DNA of 64,000 bases, from positions 6,988,727 to 7,052,726 of the forward strand of contig CM073327.1 in assembly GCA_037043015.1 (NCBI GenBank). The letters run 5' to 3'. This DNA is from Bryum argenteum. Lineage: Eukaryota > Streptophyta > Bryopsida > Bryales > Bryaceae. A program made the translations under genes and the position numbers. Shown here in pieces: positions 1 through 16,040 of the stretch. The notes below the pieces were generated by a model. It was not told the origin of the DNA. It did no database searches and saw nothing but the letters and a program-made list of their open reading frames with translations. Every line of letters starts with the position of its first letter. Position 1 is the first letter of the stretch.

Positions 1-1
1 G

Positions 2-771
2 AGCTTCTTGTGCATTTTACAAGACCCTATTATTAGAAATAGATACTACAGCAAGAAGTTGTGGGAGAAAGTTGCACAACACTACAATTGCAATCGCCCA
101 ACTCTACACAAGGAGAAAGGCCTGCACAATTGTTGGAAACAAAGCATGGCGTGATCAAGCATGACGTCGGGAAGTTTATAGGAATGTACAAAAAAGTACG
201 TGATTGCCAAGTGGACTGTTCTCGAAACGATATCCTTTAAAATGCACTAGAGTTATACAAGGTGAAGCATCCAAAACGACAATCTTTTTGTTTTTTACAT
301 TGTTGGTTGTTGCTGCGAGACATCCTTTGGTAGATGGAGTCAGTGCCAAACACAAGGCAACCCTACCTTGCAGTGATATCTCCTCCACCGCTTGTCTAAG
401 CGCAAGACCTCCTCCGCCAACATAGACATAGATAAAGAGTGTAGAACTCAGAATCGAAGTGGAGTGTTGGTGGAACCCAGAGCATCGTTGCTTGGGTCAT
501 GCAACACCTCTGCCGCTCTCTGCAGGTTCAAGCGGCTAATGGAATAGAAGGGTGCAAAGCACGATGCCCGTACTATGCAAGTGAAGTGGTGCGCTATGCA
601 GCGCATGCAAAGACTACTAGAGATGTTGCAGCAACTAACATGGCTCATGCGCAAGTACTGCGTGACGAAGCTGCTCTAGCATTGTATTCAATCGGTGGCA
701 AGGAGTGCCTCTCGCATCAAGCACATTTCTTGGAGCTTTGTCAAGAAGAGGAAATCGATTGTCCTCGATAA
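2..771 (+). pseudogene. Decayed Myb/SANT-like (PIF/Harbinger-associated type) protein fragment
   Basis: Near the left edge one frame reads a Trp/aromatic-rich stretch with LWEKVAQHYN, and another frame then reads KHDVGKFIGMYKKV. Together these resemble the Myb/SANT-like domain of plant proteins that travel with PIF/Harbinger transposons or are annotated as NAM-associated. A third stretch at 499-771 (AHAQVLRDEAALALYSIG, then QAHFLELCQEEE) resembles the charged C-terminal helix of those proteins. The frames are separated by shifts and a stop (a TGA after about residue 50), so this is a remnant. The element continues off the left edge. Family assignment is by pattern only and could be wrong; the decayed state is clear. 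Confidence 0.4.
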
Positions 772-816
772 TTTTGCATCATCAACTTCACTTAAGAGTT
801 CAATATGCCATATTTA

Positions 817-1180
817 TTAACCCCTAAATGTCTCAACCTATTTTTAGCCAAAAAGCACATTTTCAAAAAAAATATCATAGATGAAAATAAGAGTAATATA
901 TTTAGATCTTAACTTCACAAACTTTTAATAGACTTGTTGTAAGTCATGTGAACAAAGAATTGAGTCATGAGGCTTCAGAGATCACATAACCTATTAGTAT
1001 GCTGAAGAGACTACAAAATTTCATGACTTCCACTTCAGAGTGGAAATTCTACCAATAAAGCTACTCCAGTGAAAAACTCTCCAACTGGAAAGTTGTTCAC
1101 CGGTTTATCTTAGTATTACCTTCGTACCAAAAAAAATATTCAAAATAATTTCTTGGCACAAAGAGTAACCTTGCAATGGT
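817..1180 (+). repeat. Truncated copy of the TTAA-flanked MITE family (left end)
   Basis: The stretch begins with TTAACCCCTAAATGTC and follows the same order of sequence blocks as the complete element at 13539-14517 for about 365 bases, including the shared blocks around AGATGAAAATAA and GTGGAAATTCTACCA. It then breaks off with no right terminal repeat, just before the decayed ITPase copy. The break may mark the point where the first exon of that copy was lost. Confidence 0.6.
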
Positions 1181-1283
1181 TTAGTGCCATTGAGACGATC
1201 CTAAGTGAGGTCTTAATTGGACATTGCAATGAAATTTTGGCTCTAATGTCCGAGCCTTTTCTAACATGGTGTCTACATTGAAG

Positions 1284-3192
1284 TGCCCGAGCTGCAGGGA
1301 GAACTAGAGGACATTTCGAAAGAGAAAAGCACGACTTGCTGCAAAAGAGGTACACAAAGGGACGCTTTTCATGGGGAGTTAAGCCGTACTTGGGGTCGAT
1401 GGAAAGCAAAAATCCTCTCAACGTAATTGATCCATTTTTTGAATTACAAGTAATGAACCAATCACATTGAAGAATTTTTGCCCTACTTTGGCTCCATGCT
1501 CGGGTTGACTCCCCATGTAAAGCGTTCCTAATTGCAGAGAATACGTAGTTCGGAAATATCTGATCGGCTAAGGACTGTTTCGTACGTTTTTTGTTTTGCA
1601 TTGATGTGTAAGGAACTTTCTGATGTCGTTGTGCTTTCAGTGGTAGAGTGTAAACATTGAATGTTGAATATGGTAAACAAACCTAAAACCACCACCAGTA
1701 CCCCCGGTATCAACCTCTAGGTCTCCCCATAACCGCACCTAGCCTGAACTAGCATTGTCAGAACACTCAATTCAAATTAACCAATCAAAACAATAAAAAG
1801 CTGGTGGTTTTGGGTCGAATCATGAATGGAAATTTGTACCAGCTAGGTGTGACAATGGGAAAGTCTACAGATTAGTTTTGGGTCATCAAGTACTTTTGCC
1901 TTTGAAAAATTCCTTTTATTTATGTAATTGGAGTTAAATTTTGAAAAAAATTGCATCCTATGAGAAAAATTCTTTCCTACATGGGAAAAATATACCCCAA
2001 AAATAACCATTCTAAAAAACCCTCAAAAAGCTTAAGTTGGTGGTTTTAGGGCATTCGACCTTATATGTGATAGAGCTGTGTTTGATGTGAAGATTGGAGA
2101 GCCGGTGCTGGTGGAGGACACTTGTTTATGCTTTCATGCATTGAATGGCCTGCCAGGTGCGTTTTGTGACCTTCTTGCATTTCTCTCATGCTTCCGTAAT
2201 TTAATATTCACAATGTGTGGCTTTTGTGTAACAGGACCATACATGTAAGCCTCGCCACTCAGGCTAGCTAGGATGTGCTAAGAGGAATCGATGTTATGCC
2301 GGATCTCAGGCAGCTAATGAACTTTCTTCCTCCTTGAATGAATATTTCCGAGAAGGATAATTTAGGTTGCAGAGTATGAAGGACCTTTTTGACTTCATCG
2401 TAACTCGCAAGGACATTGCTTTGCTTTGCTGTGCAGAAAGTGGTTTCTCATGAAGACGGGTCACGAAGGTAACATCACAGCTTCACAGCATTTGTTAAAA
2501 AATAGCTCCTCGATCACAGATTTGAACAATTTGCTGGTAGCCTATGATGACAAGTCGGCGTACGCACTTGGGTGTATTTTCGCTTGCTCTGTGACCTAAT
2601 TCAGAGCCCATTTGTTTAGTGGTCGAGCGGAGGTATTATCTCCCAAGCATATGTTGATGAATATGACCTTTCGCAGCACTAGATTACCATTTTTACACTG
2701 ATGTTTTTATTGGTTGTTTGCAGGGGAAGATTGTCCCAGCAAGAGGCGTTGGTAATTTTGGGTGGGATCCAATTTTCCCAGCCTACTGGTTACGATACAA
2801 CCTCTTCTATCGTGTTGCATTTCTGGCATCTGCTTTCGCTCATTCTCTTTCGCTCATTCTCTTACCCTATGGAGAGGTTCAGTTTTTTCAACTATTAAGA
2901 ACTCTCTTAGTTGAGGGAACTATAGAGTTGATTTGAAAAGTTAGATATGTGCTTATGATGAGTGTGCTTGTTCTTATGCAGATTTGAAGAGAAGTCCGAA
3001 ATTTCTCATCGAAGGAGAGCACTGGACAAAGTTAAGGAATACTTTTATGATTACAGTTACGCTCCAAGGTTGAATGATGCGTCAATTGATACTGCATATT
3101 TTTTCAAATATTGTACTCATTGTGCTACATTACTCGTTACGCCAGAAAATTTAGAGATTGTGCTTATTAATTTGACACAATATCGAGCTTAA
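1284..3192 (+). pseudogene. Decayed ITP pyrophosphatase (HAM1/ITPA-like) gene copy
   Basis: Pieces of this stretch match, in order, exons 2-8 of the intact ITPase gene at 55508-57439: exon 2 near 1284-1350, exon 3 near 2090-2156, the 10-nt microexon near 2235-2245, then blocks near 2437-2470, 2522-2640, 2724-2800 and 2982-3110. Exon 1 is missing. Exon 2 has an extra A in the GAAAAGC run that shifts the frame, the exon 6 block carries several changes, the start of exon 8 is shortened, and the ancestral stop codon has become GCGTCA so the last frame runs on to 3192. Intron 2 is enlarged by inserted sequence including a MITE at 1360-1528. The 3' flank (3110-3350) also matches 57480-57720, so the whole locus was duplicated and not a retrocopy. 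Confidence 0.85.
1360..1528. mobile_element. Small MITE with about 27-bp imperfect inverted ends
   Basis: The left end reads GACGCTTTTCATGGGGAGTT and the right end, read on the other strand, reads GGAACGCTTTACATGGGGAG followed by TCAACCCG. The arms pair over about 27 bases with a few mismatches. The element is about 169 bp, has no coding potential and sits in the enlarged intron of the decayed ITPase copy. No clear target-site duplication was found. Confidence 0.5.
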
Positions 3193-3999
3193 GCATCTTC
3201 TCCAATTCCTAATTTTATGGTTGTATTCGACGTTTCCTTGCCCAGGGTGCTATTCATTGCCCTTCCGATTCTCCGCTAGTATTTTTGTATATCTTTATTT
3301 CAAAGTTGCCTGAATGTTGCTTACTCATTCGTTGAGTGAGGTGATAAATGAAGGAGTTCAATGGCGGATGATTGTGACTATAATCCCACAATCAGTGCAG
3401 ATTCGATTGGTGCTTATCTATCGACAACAAGATACGTACCTTCATTTTTGGTTCATGTGTCAACATATCTACCACCATCATCTTCAGAAGGAAAGTGACA
3501 AAGAATGCGACTAAGGGATATTCCCACGTGCAATGAGGATCAGGACAAGGCACTTGAAAAGTATATATTACGAGCAAAGACTGGAATGTAGACCACTAAT
3601 GTACTGTGCATGGAACTGAGCGGCAAGTAACACATTTTCCTCATACCTTCCACCCCAGAGGGTCGTCAAAGTAAAAGTCTTGCCAGAACCACAACATTGC
3701 TTCTGTTCAAAGCCTGGTAACTGGACACGACAAAGTAATAAGAATTCCATATTCTGAATACAGAAACAAGCGCCACATCAGGAGCCAGTCCGCCATCCTT
3801 ATGAACACGACAAGTACTGATAAGCTCAACGCTCCAGCACAGCCCTCCAGTGAAACAGTATTGATCTGATGGTCTTCTTTCAACGCTCCAGCACAGCCCT
3901 CCAATGATAGAGTACTGATCTGATGGTCTTCTTTCATTTGCTCTGCTCTAAATCTTTAGTAAAGACGACCTGAGTTAAACAATGTCGCAAAAAAATGGC
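3193..3999. other. 3' flank of the decayed ITPase copy, with a 54-bp tandem duplication
   Basis: The first part matches the 3' flank of the intact ITPase gene. At 3827-3880 and 3881-3935 a 54-bp unit is repeated twice; on the - strand it reads as two 18-residue repeats around HQISTLSLEGCAGAL. I see no gene here that I would defend. Confidence 0.5.
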
Positions 4000-5972
<1,973 letters not shown>

Positions 5973-6404
5973 CCTTCCTCTCAAGCTCCTCCTCTCAGAA
6001 TGGAATTTGGGAAAGTTGGGCTACCAGCCTCAATAAGTGTTACCTCGATAAGTGTTACCTCGATGAATGTTACCTTGATAAGTGTTACCTCAATAAGTGT
6101 TATCTCGATGAGTCTTTTAAACTCTATATGTGTTATGCAGATTTGCGAATTAACACTAGAGACTATTAGTTGTTAAGTGTTATGCAAAGTTGTGCTTCCG
6201 ACTTTGTTAATTTTACCTTGATAAGTAATAAACTTCATAAAAAGAACTTTTTATAAGAACCATAGTTTGGAGGGAGATAATTTTGAGGTCAAGTAGACAC
6301 TAATTTCTAGGTGCAAACTGACTCTAGAAATCCATTTTAGAGAATGCGGGAATCATTGCAATATTCAAAGCTCAAAACAATAAGTTATTAATTCAATATT
6401 AAAT

Positions 6405-6960
6405 AGATTGTATTTCACCTGACAAGAGTTTTAGGATTGATGTTTACAAAGTTGTGACCATGCTTGAGAAGACTTGGGGTAACGGGGTGACTCCAACAAC
6501 AATTTAGAATTGTTGGAGACACATTGAAATTCTTTTAATTCTTGTGGAAAATGAAGTCATTGAAGAGTAACAAAGGAAAGGTGTAGAAGAAGTTGTTGAT
6601 GTATTGGAAAAACTACGTTTGTTTGATATCCTCTTTGATATCCTCTGAGACAAGACCCCTAATATGGATGCTAAAGAGTATTTAAATTATGAACTAGAGT
6701 TTGATTTGAATAACTCTTATTAGCCCATTGATGAGGAAATTATTGAAATGCTTTTATCTCGATAAGGTAGTGAGCACTAAGATATTGAAGCTCTCAATGA
6801 AGCTAATGCTAGTAATATAGTAGAAGAGGTTGTGGGCTTTAAAAATGTAAGTAGTACTTTTCAAACCATGAAGAAGTTCTTGGAGCAAAGACATGATGAC
6901 ATCATGTTATTCATTAAAATATTCAAGCATTAGAAAAGGAAGTAAAATCTTGGCGTGTAA
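6405..6960 (+). pseudogene. pogo/Tigger (CENP-B/jerky type) transposase C-terminal remnant
   Basis: One frame reads FRIDVYKVVTMLEKTWGNG, then VTPTTI, stop, NCWRHIEIL. The last block is the familiar NCWRHTG-type C-terminal signature of Tigger/pogo DDE transposases. Acidic blocks typical of the tail follow (MDAKEYLNYELEFDLNNSY and later FQTMKKFLEQRHDD). At least five in-frame stops are present (for example in ATT TAG AAT near 6508), and the catalytic core is absent, so nothing functional remains. Confidence 0.65.
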
Positions 6961-7117
6961 TAGAATCTCCCCAAACTCCTATTGATTCATTTCTTCAACA
7001 GACTTATATATATATAATAAATCAATGTTTTGTAAATTCATTTATTTTTTCTATAAATTACTCTAAGCGTTATTTTTTATAACTGTGACAAATCATTGAC
7101 ATTACCCTCGATAAGTG

Positions 7118-7732
7118 TTAACCCCTAAATGGTTTGACTCATTTGTAGTAAAATGAACACATCCTCAAAAGCATTGTCATAGGTGGAGGTAAAAGTGTGT
7201 TATCCAAATCTCAACCGTACAATCTTGTCGTAGACATATTGAACATCATGTGGGTCAAATTTTGAGTCATGAGGCTTCATAGATTGCGAGATCATAATGT
7301 ATTAATACTCAAAAATGATCACATAATTTCATCATTTTCACTTTAAAGTGAAAATGCTACCATTAGACTTATTGCAATGAAAAAGTCACCAATTAGAATG
7401 TTGTTCACCTTCATCTCAGTAGCATCCTTGAACAAAAAAAAACCATGAGAAAAATTTCTTTGTGCAAATTATGGCCCTGCAATGGTGAAAACTGCCCTAA
7501 ATTTTACAAAGGAAAAAATGTCTAAAACTAGGCTGCTGTCACTGAAATGCATGCCATTAATTCATACTTCATTGTATGGGTCTGAGATTTTCATTACATA
7601 AACTAGACTTGATTTGGGACCCAACCCAAGTGATTTCGTCCAAAACGGAGTCCGGATGAAGAAGTTATGGCTCTCCAAAGTTGGTGTCATCCAAAATGTC
7701 GTTTTTCGACATTCGGCCCGCTTAAGGGTTAA
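7118..7732. mobile_element. TTAA-flanked MITE, 615 bp, same family as 13539-14517
   Basis: Both ends are TTAA: left TTAACCCCTAAATGG, right ending CGCTTAAGGGTTAA. The interior shares many blocks with the longer element at 13539-14517, for example the block CCAAAATGTCGTTTTTCGAC next to the right end. It has no coding capacity. It is nested in the pogo/Tigger remnant, so it is younger than that element. Confidence 0.75.
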
Positions 7733-7819
7733 GTCTAACTCTTCACTAAGTGTTAACAAATAGTACACTCCCAACCATTAAGACTTATCGAGATGTGACT
7801 GTAGTGGAGTAATCAATGA

Positions 7820-7821
<2 letters not shown>

Positions 7822-7870
<49 letters not shown>
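7822..7870. repeat. Poly-T run of about 49 bases
   Basis: An uninterrupted T homopolymer follows GAAG. It could be the reverse of a poly-A tail of an inserted retrosequence, but I see no matching element or target duplication, so it is recorded only as a homopolymer. Confidence 0.9.
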
Positions 7871-7871
<1 letters not shown>

Positions 7872-7884
7872 TGTGTTTCTTTGG

Positions 7885-8650
7885 AAGATGGAGGTAACAA
7901 GGAGCATTACAGTTTCGTTGGCTTATCGGCTGTGGCTGTCTGCCGGGCACACTTATACTCCTGCAATTAAGAAGGTAACCTATTACAATAAGATTTAAAT
8001 GTTAGATTCTTCAAAGCTTATTGGCAATCTAAAAAAATCCAAACCTAATTGTAATTAAAATTTTCTCATTTTTTATGAATCTGTTATGAATTTTCAAACT
8101 TTTGTATACCAAAACTCCTATTTGTGTGCATATTCCTCTCCCAAAAGCATGCATGAGGACAATTCACCTTTTTATGAGTAATGCCCATCAATGAGTGCCA
8201 TTTGTTGAATATCTTTTCGAAGTAAACTAGTACGTCCATGCGCCATTGCCAAGCTCATACAAATAGTTTCGAGTAATTTTGGGGCCATAAATACTTCGAG
8301 ATTCAATATCTTGGGCTCCATCGACCCAAATTGTGATCCAATTATTGCCCGTGTTCAACAGAAAAATCCGCTTACAAGGACACCTCATGCACCCCAATTC
8401 AACCAGCACAGACCGAGATCATATCTCTATTCCCAAAAAAATGACACCCCTAATATAATAAATTCTTGTGTGCACATTAATAGGTGAGAAATTGCTTGTG
8501 AATGCTTGCATAAACAAGAATTGCTTGCTTTTGGGGGGGGGGGGCCGTACGAATATAGCGTTTTCAACCACTACGACAGCAAAGCTCAATCGCGCAGGGC
8601 GACACGGAGTGCTCTGGACGACGATTGATTTCTTAGAACGAAAGAAAATA
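7885..8650. other. Upstream region of ATP synthase copy A with matches to the other copies
   Basis: 7886-7945 and 8575-8640 match 58085-58190, and 8260-8410 matches 61000-61130 upstream of copy C (shared block TTGTGATCC then ATTGTTGCCCG-like sequence). These matches show that the duplicated unit includes the upstream DNA. A G homopolymer lies at 8536-8545. No gene is visible. Confidence 0.6.
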
Positions 8651-8795
8651 TATGAACGGTTGGACGAACGAAAAATCGGACAATGGACATCCGCTTATCG
8701 TCGTCGTCATCGTCGTCGTCTCCGAACATGGACGAGAGATCCGTGAGCACGATTCTGGGCAAACATTGAAGAAGGTGGAGCTTCATTGAGCCCCG

Positions 8796-8803
8796 AACCC
8801 TAA
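8796..8803 (+). promoter_or_regulatory. Telo-box AACCCTAA upstream of ATP synthase copy A
   Basis: AACCCTAA lies about 55 bases before the ATG and is kept at the same place in copy B (19673-19680, as TTAGGGTT) and copy C (61519-61526). Telo-boxes are known near the starts of many plant housekeeping and translation genes. A CGT/CGTCAT triplet run about 100 bases further upstream varies in length among the copies. Confidence 0.5.
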
Positions 8804-8856
8804 CCCAGACCACATTCCACAGTTCGCAGTTTCGCATTTCGTTCGATCACGCAGCC

Positions 8857-11376
<2,520 letters not shown>

Positions 11377-12139
11377 ATTTGATTACAGTTGTTCAGCAAT
11401 GCAACTCAATCAACTCGATTATGAAGAAGCTGACACCCTGGAGACAATTGTATAGCATTGCTGGTTACAGGTTTGGTAGAAGCAGCCTGCACGAGCACTA
11501 CTGTAATTTCCTTCTAGGGACTGTCACGAGAGTCTGTGGTGCAATGTACTTGATTGGAAAGAAATAATATGCAGTGGGCTTGCAGTACATCGCAATTCCA
11601 CAACGTTGAACAAAAGGTGTCTCGGGTTGGAGTTTAACCAAATGCTTATGTAGCCTTTTTGATGTTATAAGTCGAGAATGAAAAACGCACTTCGTTGCCA
11701 TGTTGTAACCTCTGATAGAATCCCGTTCTATCAAAGTCTTTTGATAATGTGAGAAAGGAGCACCGAAGATGGTGAATCCATCCTGAACCATTCGACGATC
11801 TTTTTGACAGGAATTATGGAGTGTTGAACCTAGATTGGAATCACACAAAACCACATTAATTTGCACTTGCTTTACCATAGATTTTGCATAAGAATGATCC
11901 AATGGCAATGAAAGTACTTTATGTAATGAACCTATTAGACACCAGATACTTCATGTAAAGAAACTACTAAACGCCCTGAAATTTAAAGGTTAAAGATTGG
12001 AGAGGTTAATTATTTAATGTAAAGATGTAAGAAAGATTTGAGAGGTGAATTAATTAATGTAAAGATGTAAGAATAATTCTCAATCCTTGAAAAGTTACTA
12101 TGCAATGTTACATATATTAACCCGTAGAAATCCATAAAA

Positions 12140-12548
12140 GCCACACCCATCATATTTATACTTGGGTCCCAACTGAGGGCCGGCCCAAACTATTGAAATT
12201 TCGACCAATGGGATCACTCAAATTTTTCAACTTGGGCTCTAAGGGCTTTATACTAGGGCTGGACCGGAACTCCCTTCTATCCTACGTGGCATCCTATGTG
12301 GTAGTTTTTGGCGCCAAAACTTTGGGCCCATGCAAGGCAATTGGGACAAGGTTTTTCCAAGCCCGAACTTGGGTCTTGGGCCCAATCGTGTATCACCATC
12401 GGATCTTGTGAATCTCCACCATTGAATCTCCACCGTTGAATCTCCACCATTGAATCTCCACCGTTGAATCTCCACCGATTGGGGCTGGAGCCTGGCGGAA
12501 TTCCGGCCCACCTTCCGGCCAGCCCCACATCATGTGTAAAGTGGGCCG
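12140..12548 (-). mobile_element. PIF/Harbinger-like MITE related to the ends of the 5.3-kb element
   Basis: The right end reads GTGTAAAGTGGGCC, close to the inverted form of GGGCCACTTTATAC at the end of the element at 23283-28550. The left part carries CAAGTATAAATATG on the other strand, like that element's other end. The interior matches 23297-23590 in inverted orientation (shared GGCGCCAAAAC, TGGGCCC and GGGCCGGCCC blocks). At 12410-12480 there is a tandem run of about five copies of a 14-bp unit ATCTCCACCRTTGA. It looks like a deletion derivative of the longer element. Confidence 0.5.
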
Positions 12549-12902
12549 AATTCATACTTCATACAATTAAGAAAAATTTTAAACACTGTGATCACATGCA
12601 TTTTTGGAAAATGTGGTAATTAAAGAATTGAAGTAATTCTTTTCATTGTTGGTGAGGTGAGAAATCCACATTTATTATTAATTCCTCATTCCGAGCTCAT
12701 TGTGATTTATTTATAAGGAATTGTTTCCTTATTTTGGCCTGTTATGCGTACAAATACGTTATACCCTTGTAATCTATGAAGTCATATGACTATTTCTAGT
12801 GCACATGATCTACAACAAGTCCATTATAAGTTTGTTTTGTTGAGATATAAATAGCCTATCTTTGTTCATTTGTGGCACTTTTTAAAAAAATGTGTTTTTT
12901 GG

Positions 12903-13169
12903 TTAACCCCTAAAGATCCTTGATACAAAATTGTCTAAATCATCAAAAAGAACTTTCTTCTACTTCAGGCCCAAAAAACTCAATCTAAGCATTAATTAGA
13001 AGATCCAACCGTAGGATCTTGAAGCTAACTTGACCCTTTACTCAAATAATAAATTTGAACCGTTACTTTTTCTCCAATTTTGAGATTATAATGGTCAAAG
13101 TTGGCTGAAATTTTTCCCTGCGGAAATCCCAAAAAGCCATTTCGGCTTTCTTGGATCTTTAGGGGTTAA
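12903..13169. mobile_element. Short TTAA-flanked MITE, 267 bp
   Basis: The ends are an inverted pair: left TTAACCCCTAAAGATCC (12903-12919) and right GGATCTTTAGGGGTTAA (13153-13169), 17 bases with no mismatch. No coding capacity. The terminal sequence is shared with the longer MITEs nearby but the interior is different, so they may use the same transposase. Confidence 0.8.
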
Positions 13170-13538
13170 AGATAGGTTGGCACGTTGAGGGGTTAATGAA
13201 AGTCAAAGTCCACATGGTAACGTGCACTTTTGAGAAATATGATACTGTGCACTTTTGAGAAATATGATACTTTAGTTTATGTATTTCGACACGGTTGTGG
13301 TGAGGAGGCAAACCCACCTTTATCTTTAAGTTCTCCTTTCGGAGCTCATTGTGTTCATAGTTGGTACATCTCATAAAAATGCAAAGCACACATTGTGTGT
13401 TTACTTTTGACGGTAAGGTACTTAAAACTTACGATATTTTCTATAGATTTGAAAAGAGTTAGGCAATCAACATTCATCTTCACATTGTCATTTCAAAACT
13501 CATCGTGTTTAAATCAAAATCCATGTGGTCATGCACTT

Positions 13539-14517
13539 TTAACCCCTAAACGTCCTTGGGGTATTTTTAGCCAAAAACTCATTTTAAAAAAAAGTGATAT
13601 AGATGAAAATAAAGATAAGCTATTCAGATCTCAACCGTACAAACTTGTAGTAGACTTGTAGTAGATCATGTGGACCAAAACTTGACTCATGGGGCCTCAT
13701 AGATTGTGATATCATAACATACTAGTGCGCAAAACAAGCTACAAAATACCATCATTTCCACTTGGAAGTGAAAATACTACCAACATGAAATCTGCAATCA
13801 AAAAATGAGCAACTGGAAAGATGTTCATCTTCATCTCAAAGACACTCTTGTACCAAAATAATTCATCAAAAAAAAATCTTGGCTCAAATAGTAGCCTTGT
13901 AGTCGTGAAAACTGCCAAAATTTTTACAAAGGAAAAATAGTCCAAAACTAGACCCCTCGCGCTCAAATCCATGCTTTTTCTTCAATATATCCTCGATTGG
14001 GTCAAGATTTCTACCACTAAGAATAGACTATAATCGTAATCCATCCCAGAAAATAAAGTCAAAATCTAACGGTGGATGAAGGAGATCTAGCTCTTCAAAA
14101 ATCATCCATTTCTTCACTTTTTTCATTGTAGAAACATCATTGCAAAGCCAATACCAAAGTTATCTAGATCAAAAAACTTCCAACTACAAAGTTGTTGGGA
14201 TGCATCTAAATATCAACCTATGAAAAAAAATACATGAAAAACTATTTTAGATTTCACATAATTGGCTTGCAATGGTAAAACATGCCAAATGTTTGAAAAC
14301 CCAAAAACAAAAGCTGCCTTCACTAAAATCCATTCCATTTATTCACACTTTATTTTATGGGTCTGCAATTTCCACCACATAAACTAGACTTGATTTGTGA
14401 CTTAACCCAAGTGATTTCGTCAAAAACGGAGTTTGGATGAAGAAGTTATGGCTCTTCAAAGTTTCTGCCCTTCATCCAAAATGTCGTTTTTCGACACCAG
14501 GGACGTTTAGGGGTTAA
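13539..14517. mobile_element. TTAA-flanked MITE, 979 bp, complete reference copy
   Basis: The ends are TTAACCCCTAAACGTCC (13539-13555) and GGACGTTTAGGGGTTAA (14501-14517), a perfect 17-bp inverted repeat if TTAA is counted. TTAA target sites with CCC-type ends are the mark of piggyBac-like transposons, but no piggyBac transposase is seen in the window, so the superfamily is an inference. Other copies or fragments lie at 817-1180, 7118-7732 and, inverted, about 39478-40430. Confidence 0.85.
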
Positions 14518-15429
14518 GAACCGAAGTATGTGAAAATTCCAAATATTTATACAAACTTTTGGAAAGGTAGGCAATCCACATTTATTCTCTAATCCTCATT
14601 TCCAAGCTCATTGTGTTTACAATTCACATATACAACAAAAATCAAAGCCTACGTGTCACACATGCACTTTTGAACTATACAATGTTTTAAAATGTTCAAT
14701 ACTTTTACAAATCCTTACCTTCACACACAAGCAACAAATATAATAATAGTTTTGCTCTCATGAATCTAAAGATATTTGATTTCATTCTAATTGTTTTGAA
14801 ACATTAAAAGACGGCAATCTTATTCAAGGTGTATTATTCAACGTATCAGTTCACACATCACATGGGTCACAAGCTCTGCTAATCAACATAAAAATAACTT
14901 GGCCAACAACTTTGTTCTTTATCATTTGGGCATTGCCACACGTAAAGAAAAACCTGGTTAATCTTCATATACGGGAATCAATAACAATCAACAACAAGTT
15001 ATTGATTAATAACTAATAGCAAAACAAGAGCCACCATGGCAAAAGGAATTGCAATGATATGATAATGGAGAAAGAAACAAAGAGCAAGTCAGAGAGATCA
15101 GAATGCTATAAATAACAACAATAAAAGGTGGATTCTCGTCGGAGTGTACACACTCCTAGCACGCCACACTTCTTACTGCTTGACGGCCTCGAACGTGTGG
15201 CAGCGGTTATAGTAGCGGTACACACCATCTATTTTTCAAGGGAAAAAGGACTAGGAGATGCCGCAGCGTGTTGCGGCCCGGCCGTCTCAGGTGGAACTGG
15301 TGGCTTATGTTGAATCTGGTGGCCCTCCATTGAAGAGAATCGATAATTGCTCTTTACTATGCACATTATCTTTTCCCTATCAATTTTCTATACATGGTGA
15401 ATTTCCTGCTCATAATAGAGGTGAGGATG
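14518..15429. other. AT-rich spacer without a recognised gene
   Basis: Mostly low-complexity AT-rich DNA. Two short overlapping open frames at 15128-15482 (for example one with RVAARPSQVELVAYVESGG) have somewhat higher GC but match nothing I recognise and lack supporting splice signals. I do not call a gene. Confidence 0.4.
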
Positions 15430-16040
15430 GCAATGTGGATCTCTCAAAGTCTTATGTAGAAATTGAGATTTTGGGAGGGTAAATAATTTTGAAAGAAAAC
15501 GTAACATGTGTCTTTCTATAATATTTTACGTGTCTTCTTGTAACGTGTCACGTTGGTAAAAAAGTGACATGGACATGTGAAAGTCCTACGTGGAGATTGA
15601 ATTATGGCAAGATTGGTATAATTTCATCATTTTCAAAAAAAACGTGATACGTTTTTTTCCTGTAATTTGTCACGTTACTAGAAAAGCCATGTCAACATGT
15701 CAAAATCTTACGTGGAAATTAAATTCTAGATTACTTTTTGTAATGATTGATAATTTTGATGGAAATCGTGACACATGTGTCATTTTGTAACAGTCTTAAG
15801 TTGTTAGGGGAAGTGACATGGATAGCAACGTGTTACGTAACTAGAGGAAGTGACATGGATAAGTGAATATCCTATGTGGAATTTGAGGTTCTTGCAGGAT
15901 TTGGTATAAATTAAAAATTTTGAAATAATACATGACACACGTCTTCTTATAACGTGTCACGTTGTTGCTGAGAAAAAGTCATGGATCTCTTAATATCATG
16001 CATAGAAGTTGAATTTTAACAAAAACTTGCCAAATTTTAG
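15430..16040 (+). repeat. Degenerate tandem array of about 4-5 units of 120-160 bp
   Basis: Each unit contains a version of GTGACATGGA, then CCTACGTGGA, a T/A-rich stretch, and AACGTGTCACGTT. Units begin roughly at 15436, 15571, 15696, 15860 and 15982. The same small motifs (CCTACGTGGA, GTGACAT, GTCACGTT) fill the CACTA element at 28983-31773, so this array may be the interior of an older related element. No terminal repeats were found for it. Confidence 0.55.

Larger units (their letters stand above)
6030..7795 (+). mobile_element. Dead pogo/Tigger-like DNA transposon
   Basis: The left edge (6036-6115) is a run of near-repeats of AAGTGTTACCTCGAT, and the right edge near 7772-7790 carries the inverted form ACTTATCGAGATGT, so the ends are inverted relative to one another. 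Between them is a transposase C-terminal remnant (6405-6960). A MITE (7118-7732) is inserted near the right end at a TTAA. The insertion lies between the divergent starts of ATP synthase copies D and A; the flanking DNA matches the continuous stretch at 58031-58190. Confidence 0.6.

Noticed and set aside
7816-7998. 60-codon frame starting with a poly-Phe run
   Set aside because: It is a translation of the T homopolymer and the DNA that follows, with no other support.
11498-11908. 136-codon open frame on the - strand next to ATP synthase copy A, and its twin at 16685-16978
   Set aside because: The two are the same DNA in the inverted arms and lie in the 3' flank of the ATP synthase genes. No family match or independent conservation, so the repetition is due to the duplication.
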